Source: JAFGFY01 sp964520425 (lineage in GTDB: Bacteria; Desulfobacterota; DSM-4660; Desulfatiglandales; HGW-15). From it: a DNA stretch of 19,052 bases. Positions 1 through 7,461 of this stretch are shown piece by piece. How positions within the stretch are numbered: position 1 is the stretch's first letter; every line of letters starts with the position of its first letter. The DNA lies in contig CAZFMX010000063.1 in the NCBI GenBank assembly GCA_964520425.1, positions 1-19,052 of the forward strand, written 5' to 3'. Under the pieces are notes generated by a model. It had not been told where the DNA came from. It ran no database searches and saw only the letters and a program-made list of their open reading frames with translations. Position numbers and translations under genes: made by a program.

Positions 1-121
1 GTATCATATGAAATACTATTAGTCCATTAATTATTGTTACAGAACACTAGTATTGATTTCGAAATGAGTTGATCGCCGTTTCTCGTGTTTATTGGAACTC
101 ATCAACAGAAAGAGCTCTAAC

Positions 122-1324
122 TCATCCTTCTTTTTGCTTCTTTTTCAGTAGATGGGCTATTTTGAGCCGTAGTGCATTGAGCCTGATAAAACCTTCGGCA
201 TCCTTCTGATCATATACGTCATCTTTTTCAAAGGTCGCAAAATCCGAGTGATACAAGGAATGCTCAGATTTGATGCCCGCCGTGGTACAGTTTCCTTTAT
301 ATAGTTTGAGCCTCACGAGACCGGTGACGTTCTTTTGTGTTTCATCAACAAGGGTCTGGAGCATCTTTCTCTCAGGAGAAAACCAGTACCCATTGTAGAT
401 CATTTCTGAATAGCGGGGAACAAGGCCGTCTCTGATGTGCATGACCTCTCGATCCATGGTGATGGACTCCATGGCTTGGTGGGCCACTCTCAAGATGGTG
501 CCGCCAGGTGTTTCATAGACTCCCCTGGACTTCATACCCACATACCGGTTTTCCACCAAATCTACTCTGCCGATGCCGTTTTGACCGCCCAGTCTATTGA
601 GGTGGGCCAAAAGAGTTGCCGGAGACATGGACTTTCCATCAACGACCACGGGATTACCTTCTTTGAATTCGATCTCAATATAAGTGGATTGATCGGGTGC
701 CTCCTCAGGAGAGACAGACATCACAAACATGTCCTCAGGAGGTTCTTTCCAGGTATCCTCCAGGATACCCCCCTCAAAACTGACGTGGAGGAGATTTCCG
801 TCACTTGAATAGGGTTTTTCTCTGGTCACCGGCACGGGGATATTTTTTGAACGGGCATATTTCACCAGATCTTCTCTACCCTTGAAGTCCCAGATTCTCC
901 AAGGTGCGATGATCTTTAAACCCGGTTCAAGAGCAAGATAGGCCATTTCAAAACGGACCTGATCATTCCCTTTTCCCGTGGCACCGTGACTAACTGCATC
1001 CGCATCCAGTCTTCTTGCCACATCCACTTGTCTCATGGCGATGAGAGGCCTTGCCAGAGAAGTTCCAAGGAGATATCCTGATTCATAAACCGCATTGGCC
1101 CTCAGGGCAGGCCAGACAAAATCCAGCACAAAGGGCTCTTTGAGGTCCTCAACAATGACCTCTTCCGCGCCTGTCTTCATCGCCTTCTCTTTAACTTCAT
1201 CCATATCGTCCCCCTGCCCCAAATCAGCAGAATAGGCAATAACAGGGCACTCATATGTTTCCATCAGCCATGAGAGAATAACGGAGGTATCCAACCCTCC
1301 GGAATAAGCGAGCACTATTTTCAT
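122..1324 (-). CDS. argG: Argininosuccinate synthase
   Basis: Cytoplasmic ligase that joins citrulline and aspartate using ATP to make argininosuccinate, the penultimate step of arginine synthesis. The 400-residue length is normal for the family. The N-terminal ATP-pyrophosphatase loop SGGLDTS lies at residues 8-14, and the body carries the expected family blocks, such as GATGKGNDQVRFE and GRVDLVENRYVGMKSRG. The start is an ATG whose first base lies inside the argD stop (ATGA overlap), preceded by AAAGGA about eight bases upstream within argD, so translation is probably coupled to argD. It is the last gene of the argB-argD-argG group seen here; argH could follow beyond the window edge. Complete, with no sign of damage. 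Confidence 0.97.
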   Translation of the reverse strand: MKIVLAYSGGLDTSVILSWLMETYECPVIAYSADLGQGDDMDEVKEKAMKTGAEEVIVEDLKEPFVLDFVWPALRANAVYESGYLLGTSLARPLIAMRQVDVARRLDADAVSHGATGKGNDQVRFEMAYLALEPGLKIIAPWRIWDFKGREDLVKYARSKNIPVPVTREKPYSSDGNLLHVSFEGGILEDTWKEPPEDMFVMSVSPEEAPDQSTYIEIEFKEGNPVVVDGKSMSPATLLAHLNRLGGQNGIGRVDLVENRYVGMKSRGVYETPGGTILRVAHQAMESITMDREVMHIRDGLVPRYSEMIYNGYWFSPERKMLQTLVDETQKNVTGLVRLKLYKGNCTTAGIKSEHSLYHSDFATFEKDDVYDQKDAEGFIRLNALRLKIAHLLKKKQKEG

Positions 1325-2532
1325 TTTAAACGTCCTTTCATTTCACTCAAAGTCTCATCCAACGCTGCGACCATGAGATCGATTTCTTTTTTACCGACAA
1401 TGAGGGGAGGGACAAATCGAAGGATATTCTCCTGAATACAGTTGATGAGAAATCCTTTTTCTCTGCAGGCATTCATGATCGGGGTTCCAGGCCGATCAAG
1501 CTCAATCCCAAGAATGAGACCCAGACCCCTGATGCCTTTGATCATGGTATGTTTCTTACTCAGGTCTTCCAGTCTCTCCCTAAAGTATATGCCCATCTGC
1601 CGGCAGTTATCGATCCATCCGTCTTCCAGGAGACTCTGGAGGACGGCCTTTGCCACGGCCGTCACGAGGGGTGTCCCCCCGAATGTGGAGGCATGACTTC
1701 CGGGGCCGAACGCGCTGCTCAATTCTTCGGTGGAGAGCATGGCGCCAATGGGAAGGCCGTTTCCCAAGGCCTTAGCTAAGGTCATGACGTGGGGAGTGAC
1801 ACCGTAATGCTCATAGGCAAACAATTTGCCGGTCCGTCCCATCCCCACCTGGACCTCATCAAAGATGAGTATGAGATTTCTCGCGTCACAAATCTCCTTT
1901 ACGCCCTTCAGGTAATCGGGACTCGGGCAGACAATACCTCCTTCTCCCTGAATCGGTTCCAACATCACCGCACACACGGTATCATCTATGGCCTTTTCCA
2001 GACTTGATAGATCGCCAAAGGGGACGAACTTGAAAGTTTGTACCAAAGGATCATAGCCCTTTTGAACCTTTTCTTGCCCCGTGGCTGATAGGGCCGCCAT
2101 GGTTCGGCCGTGAAATGAACCCGTCATACTGATGATGACATGTCTACCGGAACCGTATTTCTCATTTGAAAAACGGCGAACCAGTTTGATGGCCGCCTCA
2201 TTGGCTTCAGCACCGCTGTTACAGAAGAAGACGCGGTCGGCGAAAGAATTTTCCACCAGGAGCTTGGCCAACTCGGTTTGCGGTTCAGTGTAGTAGAGGT
2301 TTGAAACGTGCACCAGGGTTTGGGACTGTCTGTCAAGGGCCTCCCTGACGACCGAGGAGCTATGTCCCAAAGCACAAACGGCGATGCCGCTGACAAAATC
2401 GAGGTACTCTTTGCCTTGGTCGTCCCAGAGGTGACATCCTTCTCCCCGAATAAGGGTTAGAGGAATTCTCGCATAGGTCTGAAACATGTATGTGTCTGCC
2501 AACTTTATAATATCATTCCGTTTATCTTCCAT
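1321..2532 (-). CDS. argD: Acetylornithine aminotransferase
   Basis: PLP-dependent class III aminotransferase converting N-acetylglutamate semialdehyde to N-acetylornithine; the family can also act on succinyl-diaminopimelate. From the chosen start it is 403 residues. The phosphate-binding block NSGAEANEAA lies at about 105-114, the FDEVQVGMGRTG block at about 224-235, and the PLP lysine in TLAKALGNG is K254. I chose the ATG at 2532 because GAGAGG lies seven bases upstream. The frame is open to a TTG at 2559, which would add nine residues but is a weaker start. It lies 84 bases downstream of argB and overlaps argG by four bases. Complete. The GABA or succinylornithine transaminase alternatives are less likely, given the arginine neighbours. 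Confidence 0.95.
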   Translation of the reverse strand: MEDKRNDIIKLADTYMFQTYARIPLTLIRGEGCHLWDDQGKEYLDFVSGIAVCALGHSSSVVREALDRQSQTLVHVSNLYYTEPQTELAKLLVENSFADRVFFCNSGAEANEAAIKLVRRFSNEKYGSGRHVIISMTGSFHGRTMAALSATGQEKVQKGYDPLVQTFKFVPFGDLSSLEKAIDDTVCAVMLEPIQGEGGIVCPSPDYLKGVKEICDARNLILIFDEVQVGMGRTGKLFAYEHYGVTPHVMTLAKALGNGLPIGAMLSTEELSSAFGPGSHASTFGGTPLVTAVAKAVLQSLLEDGWIDNCRQMGIYFRERLEDLSKKHTMIKGIRGLGLILGIELDRPGTPIMNACREKGFLINCIQENILRFVPPLIVGKKEIDLMVAALDETLSEMKGRLK

Positions 2533-2616
2533 ATTCTGCCTCTCATAAACGTAGACCAATGGTCATACTTTTAGTCGATGAGACTTGAACGTTTGTAGAA
2601 CCGTTCATTGACACCT

Positions 2617-3501
2617 CTAAGGTATGATCTCAGTGCCTATGCCACCTTTTGTGAAGATTTCCAACAGGATGGAATGATCCTTACGGCCGTCAATAATATG
2701 GGCCTTTCTGACACCGGCCCTCAGCGCCTCCAGGCAGCATTTGACTTTGGGAATCATACCTCCCTGGATCGTTCCATCGGCAATGAGTTTTGAAATTTCT
2801 TCCCTCTTGAGAGTGGATGTCAGTTTCCCCTCTTTGTCAAGAACGCCTTCAGTATCCGTAAGGAGGATAAGTTTTCTGGCCTTCAGAGAGACAGCTATAT
2901 GTCCTGCCACCAGGTCGGCATTAATATTGTAAGTTTCCCCCTTTGATCCCGCTCCCACCGGGGCAATGACCGGGATGAACTGGCTTTCCAGAAGATTGAA
3001 GAGGATTTGATTGTTCACAGAGGTAATCTCACCCACCATCCCCATGTCTATAATCTCCGGCGGTTTGTTGTCCCCCATTTCCTTGAGATATTTCATCTTC
3101 TTAGCTGTGATTAATTGTCCGTCTTTGCCTGATAGGCCGACGGCTTGCCCTCCATTCTGGTTGATCAAGGCCACGATTTCTTTGTTGACCTTTCCTGCCA
3201 AGACCATTTCCACCACATCCATGGTTTCTTTGTCGGTCACCCTCATGCCGTCCACAAATTGAGACTCAATGGAGAGGGTTTCCAAGAATCTCCCTATCTG
3301 GGGGCCTCCGCCGTGTACCACAATGGGATTGAAACCCACATATTTCATGAGGATGATATCCAGAGCAAAGCTCTTCTTCAGCCCTTTATCCACCATGGCA
3401 TGGCCCCCGTATTTGACAACGACCGTGGCATTCTTGAATCTCCGGATATAGGGCAGGGCCTCGATCAACACCTCTGCAATGTCTGTGTTGTGCTTAGTCA
3501 T
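2617..3501 (-). CDS. argB: Acetylglutamate kinase
   Basis: Phosphorylates N-acetylglutamate, the second and usually controlling step of arginine synthesis. It has 294 residues and the amino-acid-kinase fold. VVKYGGHAM lies near residues 28-36 with the phosphate-contacting K30, and the substrate loop VHGGGPQIG at 62-70. The N-terminal stretch (roughly residues 6-22, ending ALPYIRRF) matches the extra helix known in hexameric, arginine-inhibited enzymes, so feedback inhibition by arginine is inferred. The start is an ATG at 3501. The upstream AGAGGT is rather far away (about 12 bases), while AAGAAG lies only two bases off, so the ribosome-binding site is unusual. First gene of the arg group; its leader carries a complementary repeat set described separately. 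Confidence 0.97.
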   Translation of the reverse strand: MTKHNTDIAEVLIEALPYIRRFKNATVVVKYGGHAMVDKGLKKSFALDIILMKYVGFNPIVVHGGGPQIGRFLETLSIESQFVDGMRVTDKETMDVVEMVLAGKVNKEIVALINQNGGQAVGLSGKDGQLITAKKMKYLKEMGDNKPPEIIDMGMVGEITSVNNQILFNLLESQFIPVIAPVGAGSKGETYNINADLVAGHIAVSLKARKLILLTDTEGVLDKEGKLTSTLKREEISKLIADGTIQGGMIPKVKCCLEALRAGVRKAHIIDGRKDHSILLEIFTKGGIGTEIIP

Positions 3502-3512
3502 GGCTTCTTAGT

Positions 3513-3615
3513 AACCTCTGTGCATTACACCTAGTGAGACTTAGTCTGTCCTCACAATTGAAGATCAAGGTTCAGCGTTCAGAGGTTGATTTTTTCAGTA
3601 ACCTTTGAACCTCTG
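3513..3615 (-). promoter_or_regulatory. argB leader with three-way complementary repeats
   Basis: Reading toward argB on the minus strand, CAGAGGTT occurs at 3608-3615, its exact complement AACCTCTG at 3580-3587, and CAGAGGTT again at 3513-3520, next to the argB ribosome-binding region. The middle segment could pair with either neighbour (eight base pairs each), so two exclusive RNA hairpins are possible, one covering the presumed argB AGAGG site. A nested AGGTT/AACCT pair (3600-3604 with 3583-3587) also exists. No convincing promoter was seen between this block and the inserted element at 3701. Function is inferred only. Confidence 0.35.
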
Positions 3616-3700
3616 GATCCTGGAATAGTTCATTGTTGAGAAAGACCTCGAAGTCCAAATAATACAGACATCATCGATGTGTTCCTCACTGTAATCCTCT

Positions 3701-4028
3701 AGTGTCGTATCCCAGAAATACCTTCTATCATTTTAGCCGGTTCTATGACACATTGGGGGTATGGGGGTCTCTTTTCAGGTTTACCACCATCTATCCAGAG
3801 GTCGTGGAACGGCACCATAATTTTGCATATTATGAAGCAGCCCCACGAACAATGTATCCACAGCGACGGGCATTCCTTGTGCCTGTCCACCGAACGCTGT
3901 CCTCTTTGGGGGCGGTAACAGGCTTGGGCGTCTTTTGGGTGGCGGAACTGAAAAGAGACCCCCATGCGCCCTCTTTGAATCTGTGCAGCAGGTACTTATA
4001 ATTCAAGTTAATTCTGAGACACGACACT
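3701..4028 (-). mobile_element. 328-bp nested inverted-repeat element, copy 1 (MITE-like)
   Basis: The ends are inverted repeats: the left end begins AGTGTCGTATCCCAGAAATA and the right end, read in reverse complement, begins AGTGTCGTGTCTCAGAATTA. Inside is a second, perfect 18-bp inverted pair, ATGGGGGTCTCTTTTCAG at 3761-3778 and its complement at 3948-3965, and a small hairpin CATAAT/ATTATG in the centre. A second copy of the same length lies at 11571-11898. No transposase-like protein is encoded; short open frames through it change register between copies. The right end is five bases past the hslU stop. AGAGG occurs near both ends but not symmetrically, so a target duplication is uncertain. 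The best description is a non-autonomous insertion element of unknown family; the strand is given relative to hslU. Confidence 0.8.
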
Positions 4029-4033
4029 AGCCT

Positions 4034-5443
4034 CTAAAGGATATATCTACTCAAATTTTCATCTTCAAGAATATCTGTCAACTTTTTCACTACATACTTC
4101 TTGTCAATAACCACTTTTTCCGCCGGCATATCCGGAGCGTCAAAGGATATCTCATCCAAGAGTTTCTCCATTACTGTGTGCAGACGGCGTGCACCTATGT
4201 TTTCCATGCGTTCATTAACCTTACTAGCCATGGAGGCAATCTCTTCGATGGCTGATTTTTCGAATTGCAGATCAATACCCTCTGTTTCAAGGAGCGCCTT
4301 ATATTGGGTGATCAGGGCATTCTTGGGCTCTGACAGGATACGAAAAAAATCCTCTTGAGTCAGAGAATCGAGTTCCACCCTGATAGGAAATCTTCCCTGC
4401 AGCTCCGGTAAAAGGTCCGAAGGCTTGCTTGCATTAAAGGCCCCCGCTGCAATAAAGAGGATATGATCTGTCTTCACCATGCCGTATTTGGTTGTAACAG
4501 TGGAGCCCTCCACAATGGGGAGAAGATCTCTTTGTACACCCTCTCGAGATACATCCGGACCGTGTCTGGATTCAGTGCCGGCGACCTTATCCAGCTCATC
4601 AAGAAATATGATGCCGTTTTGTTCTGTCATGCGGACGGCCTCATCGATTACACTATCCATGTCAATAAGACGCTGGGATTCCTCTTGAAGAAGGATTTCC
4701 AATGCCTCTGGGATCTTCACCAGCCTCTTTTTTTTCTTCGAAGGGAAGACGTTTCCGAAGACCTCTCTGATGTTGAATTCGATTTCCTCCATCCCCGTAC
4801 TGGAAAAGACCTCCACCATGGGTATGTTTTGATTGGTGGTCTCTATTTCCACGTTGCGGGCATCCAGTTTTCCGTCTCTCAACAGCCGTCTCAGTTTTTC
4901 ACGGGTTGACTTGCTTTCCGGCTTCTCCGCCTTCACCACCTCGAGGACCTTTTCTTTTTCGCCCCCTCCCTCTTCTTCGCGGGAGGCCTCTCTTCTCTTG
5001 GGCAGAAGTATGTCCAGGAGCCTTTCCTCGGCCAGTTCATGGGCCTTCACTTTCACATTCTCCTGTTCTTTCTTTTTTGCCATACTCACAGCGAGTTCAG
5101 TCAGGTCTCGAATCATAGACTCCACGTCCCGGCCTACATACCCCACCTCCGTGAACTTAGTGGCCTCCACCTTGAGAAAGGGTGATTCCGCGAGCCGGGC
5201 CAGGCGTCGGGCTATTTCGGTCTTTCCAACACCGGTGGGACCCATCATGATGATGTTCTTTGGGGCGATTTCATCTCGGAGATCCGGGGGGACTTGTTGT
5301 CTGCGCCACCTGTTCCTTAAGGCAATAGCCACAGAACGTTTTGCCTGTCCTTGCCCAATGATATATTTGTCAAGCTCAGACACAATCTCTCTGGGCGTCA
5401 GGATCTTCATAAAGTGATTATTCTCTTTTTGGCGCGATGTCAT
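4034..5443 (-). CDS. hslU: HslU, ATPase subunit of the HslUV protease
   Basis: AAA+ unfoldase that threads substrates into the HslV peptidase in the cytoplasm. It has 469 residues. Walker A GPTGVGKT is at residues 68-75, the pore loop GYVG at 101-104, and Walker B (IIFLDELDK) follows a variable charged I-domain. The C-terminus LSRYIL is the tail that docks into HslV, so the protein is intact. Start choice: ATG 5443 has a strong GAGGTG seven bases upstream. The ATG at 5410 (MKILTPREIV) matches the usual family N-terminus but has only a weak site, so an 11-residue extension is likely real. It lies 24 bases after hslV. A 328-bp inverted-repeat element begins just after its stop. Confidence 0.97.
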   Translation of the reverse strand: MTSRQKENNHFMKILTPREIVSELDKYIIGQGQAKRSVAIALRNRWRRQQVPPDLRDEIAPKNIIMMGPTGVGKTEIARRLARLAESPFLKVEATKFTEVGYVGRDVESMIRDLTELAVSMAKKKEQENVKVKAHELAEERLLDILLPKRREASREEEGGGEKEKVLEVVKAEKPESKSTREKLRRLLRDGKLDARNVEIETTNQNIPMVEVFSSTGMEEIEFNIREVFGNVFPSKKKKRLVKIPEALEILLQEESQRLIDMDSVIDEAVRMTEQNGIIFLDELDKVAGTESRHGPDVSREGVQRDLLPIVEGSTVTTKYGMVKTDHILFIAAGAFNASKPSDLLPELQGRFPIRVELDSLTQEDFFRILSEPKNALITQYKALLETEGIDLQFEKSAIEEIASMASKVNERMENIGARRLHTVMEKLLDEISFDAPDMPAEKVVIDKKYVVKKLTDILEDENLSRYIL

Positions 5444-5467
5444 CCTTGATCACCTCGTTATAAGTCC

Positions 5468-6034
5468 CTATTCTTCTTGGTCATGCTGTTTTTCGACCTC
5501 TTGGATCATGATCTGCTCATTGGTGTAGAGGCAGATTGAGGCGGCAATTTTCATGGCCTCCAGCGCTATTGCGGGGGCATCAAGATCAGAATACTCCACC
5601 AAGGCGCGAGCGGCTGAAAGGGCATAGGGTCCACCTGAGCCGATGGCGGCTACGGGTTCGTCAGGCCCGATCACATCCCCGGTACCTGAAATGATAAATG
5701 TATGCTCAGCGTCCGCGGCAAGGAGCAGGGCCTCCAATTTTCTCAAGATTTTGTCCGTTCGCCAATCCTTGGCGAGCTCGACGGCCGAACGGGTCAAGTT
5801 TCCGTTGAACTTCTCCAGTTTCGATTCCAGTTTTTCGAACAGGTTAAAGGCGTCTGCCGCAGCTCCGGCAAAGCCGATCAGGACCCTATCCTGGTACATA
5901 AATCTCAACTTATTGGCCTTGTGTTTCATGATCGTTTCGCCCAGACTCACCTGGCCGTCTGCGGCCATAACTGTCCTTCCGTCTTTTCGGACCGCAAGAA
6001 TGGTTGTGGCCTTAATTCTCTGATGTGAATGCAT
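5468..6034 (-). CDS. hslV: HslV, threonine peptidase subunit of the HslUV protease
   Basis: Proteasome-like N-terminal threonine hydrolase forming a double hexamer gated by HslU. It has 188 residues. The catalytic threonine is inferred to be T10 of the motif ATTILAVRKDG, exposed by removal of a nine-residue leader (MHSHQRIKA). D26 and K42 correspond to the conserved mature Asp17 and Lys33, and GSGGPYA forms the later active-site loop. The leader is longer than the single Met of the Escherichia coli enzyme, and no later Met before T10 offers a shorter start. The ribosome site is modest (AAAGAGA about nine bases upstream). It is paired with hslU 24 bases downstream. Confidence 0.97.
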   Translation of the reverse strand: MHSHQRIKATTILAVRKDGRTVMAADGQVSLGETIMKHKANKLRFMYQDRVLIGFAGAAADAFNLFEKLESKLEKFNGNLTRSAVELAKDWRTDKILRKLEALLLAADAEHTFIISGTGDVIGPDEPVAAIGSGGPYALSAARALVEYSDLDAPAIALEAMKIAASICLYTNEQIMIQEVEKQHDQEE

Positions 6035-6141
6035 GCGATAATCTCTTTCTTTTGTTTAAGGGCTGCACCTTGCTCCTTATGTTGTTGATGGCCAAGGAGC
6101 TACCAGATAACATTTGTCTTATGTATATGAACCTGAAACAG

Positions 6142-6173
6142 CCTGAAATAGCAAATGGATTTGCTAAGTCAGG
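6142..6173. repeat. 32-bp near-perfect dyad between xerC and hslV
   Basis: Arms TAGCAAAT (6149-6156) and ATTTGCTA (6159-6166) surround GG, with outer arms CCTGA (6142-6146) and TCAGG (6169-6173) separated by a 2x2 mismatch. Thirteen of fifteen arm positions pair. No T-run follows on either strand, so it does not look like a simple intrinsic terminator. It could be a protein-binding site or an RNA processing or stabilising hairpin between xerC and hslV. Confidence 0.55.
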
Positions 6174-6208
6174 GGCATCTGGTCTTAGTCATCATGTACT
6201 GAACCCCG

Positions 6209-7141
6209 TCAGCTCCTGGGATGGGCCTTGTCATAGACCTGCATGAGTCGTTCAAGGCTGATATGGGTGTATTTCTGCGTGGTGGAGAGGCTTGCGTGTC
6301 CCAAGAGTTCCTGAACCGATCGCAAGTCTGCTCCGCCATCTAGGAGATGGGTTGCAAAAGTATGCCTCAAGGAATGGGGAGTAACCTCTGTCATAAGACT
6401 GCTCCTCCTTACATACTTTGTGACCATCCTTTCAATACTACGAGCAGTGAGACGCCCTCCTCGAGAGTTCAAAAAAAGGGGTGTGTTTTCAATATCCTTT
6501 CCACACTTTTTTCTTAAAGAGCCGGTCAGCTCAATGTATTCATTAACGACCTGCAATGCCTTTTTCCCAATGGGGACAATCCTCTCCTTGTTCCCTTTTC
6601 CCATCACCCTGACTAGGCGTTGCTCAAAATCAATACTTGACACATTGAGTCCTGAGAGTTCGCTGACGCGGATGCCACAGGAATAGAGTGTCTCCAATAT
6701 CGCCAAATCCCTTAATCCAAGGGGTTTTTCCTTGTCCGGTACGTCCAGGAGCCTAAACATCTCGTCCACAGGAAGATGGTTGGGAATATACTTTTCCTGT
6801 TTCGGTGTGGAGATGTCGGCCGCAGGATTGCCCTTGACTAGGTCTTTTTGCTCAAGGAAACAGAAAAAGGATCGAATCGTCGAGAGTTTACGGGCTATGG
6901 ACGTTCGACTATAACGGCCATACAGCCTGCTCAAGTATTCCCTGATGACAAGGAAATCAACGGATTTTAACTCTGGATCGGTCTCCTCTTTTCCGGACAA
7001 ACCCTGCTTCTCAACCAAAAAACTCAAGAATTGTTCTAGGTCGATCCGATAATTCTTGGCGGTATGATCAGAGTAGCCTTTCAAAGATCTCAGATCATCA
7101 ATAAAGGAGTTTATGAGATCAAAAAACCGGACTTTCTTCAT
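6209..7141 (-). CDS. xerC: Tyrosine recombinase XerC
   Basis: Site-specific recombinase that, with a XerD partner, resolves chromosome dimers at dif. From the ATG at 7141 it has 310 residues. The N-terminal SAM-like core-binding domain covers about 5-105 and the catalytic domain about 120-305. The catalytic set is complete: R158 (CGIRVSEL), K182 (GKGNKER), H256 and R259 (HSLRHTF), H282 (LLGHASL) and nucleophile Y291 (TQKYTH). The frame extends to a TTG at 7198, but that codon lies in the likely promoter, so the ATG is preferred although its ribosome site is weak. XerC is called rather than XerD from its position beside hslVU; the sequence alone does not settle it. Confidence 0.93.
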   Translation of the reverse strand: MKKVRFFDLINSFIDDLRSLKGYSDHTAKNYRIDLEQFLSFLVEKQGLSGKEETDPELKSVDFLVIREYLSRLYGRYSRTSIARKLSTIRSFFCFLEQKDLVKGNPAADISTPKQEKYIPNHLPVDEMFRLLDVPDKEKPLGLRDLAILETLYSCGIRVSELSGLNVSSIDFEQRLVRVMGKGNKERIVPIGKKALQVVNEYIELTGSLRKKCGKDIENTPLFLNSRGGRLTARSIERMVTKYVRRSSLMTEVTPHSLRHTFATHLLDGGADLRSVQELLGHASLSTTQKYTHISLERLMQVYDKAHPRS

Positions 7142-7170
7142 GGGAACCAGCTTACTATAAAAAAACAAAT

Positions 7171-7198
7171 AAAATAACACATTTCGAATGTTTGGCAA
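7171..7198 (-). promoter_or_regulatory. Candidate sigma-70 promoter for xerC-hslVU
   Basis: On the minus strand, TTGCCA (7193-7198) and TATTTT (7171-7176) are 16 bases apart, about 30 bases before the xerC ATG. The spacer contains the inverted repeat ACATT-CGA-AATGT, a possible operator. The -35 matches five of six consensus bases and the -10 four of six. Confidence 0.45.
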
Positions 7199-7225
7199 TC
7201 AAAAAAGGTGATTTGTCTTCAGGAC

Positions 7226-7255
7226 TTGACTTTGTTTTCATTGATGATGTATTTC
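7226..7255 (+). promoter_or_regulatory. Weak candidate promoter for the EF-G-like gene
   Basis: TTGACT (7226-7231) is followed after 18 bases by TATTTC (7250-7255). The -35 is good and the -10 poor. It would give a leader of about 200 bases containing the hairpin at 7387-7406. The 320-base region 7142-7461 holds no gene; it is the divergent control region for xerC and this gene. Confidence 0.25.
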
Positions 7256-7386
7256 TAACTATTTAGGGATTTTCTCTTTTTACCCCATAGGATAATTTTT
7301 AAGCGCATCCTTTCACCTGAAGCCAGATCCAATGCCTATGATTGATTTCAGTCAAATCGGATGCCAACCACTTAATGCCTCATCAT

Positions 7387-7406
7387 GGGATTTCTAATGA
7401 AATCCC
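7387..7406 (+). repeat. Perfect 8-bp-arm hairpin in the leader of the EF-G-like gene
   Basis: GGGATTTC (7387-7394) and GAAATCCC (7399-7406) flank the loop TAAT, 55 bases before the start codon. There is no T-run after it on either strand, so it is more likely an operator or leader RNA hairpin than a terminator. Confidence 0.5.
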
Positions 7407-7461
7407 CCTTTGGCCATGCTAGATTCAGATGTGGGCAAATGACTCCTGAAAGGAATTTGAT

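Noticed and set aside
66..114. Inverted ATGAGTT/AACTCAT downstream of argG as a terminator
   Set aside because: Seven-base arms with a long loop and no T-run on the minus strand; too weak to call.
3702..4027. Short frames inside the 328-bp elements as possible transposase remnants
   Set aside because: No transposase motif, and the register shifts between copies; kept only as a comment on conservation.
4833..5417. 194-residue plus-strand frame opposite hslU
   Set aside because: Serine-rich antisense shadow of a well-supported gene.
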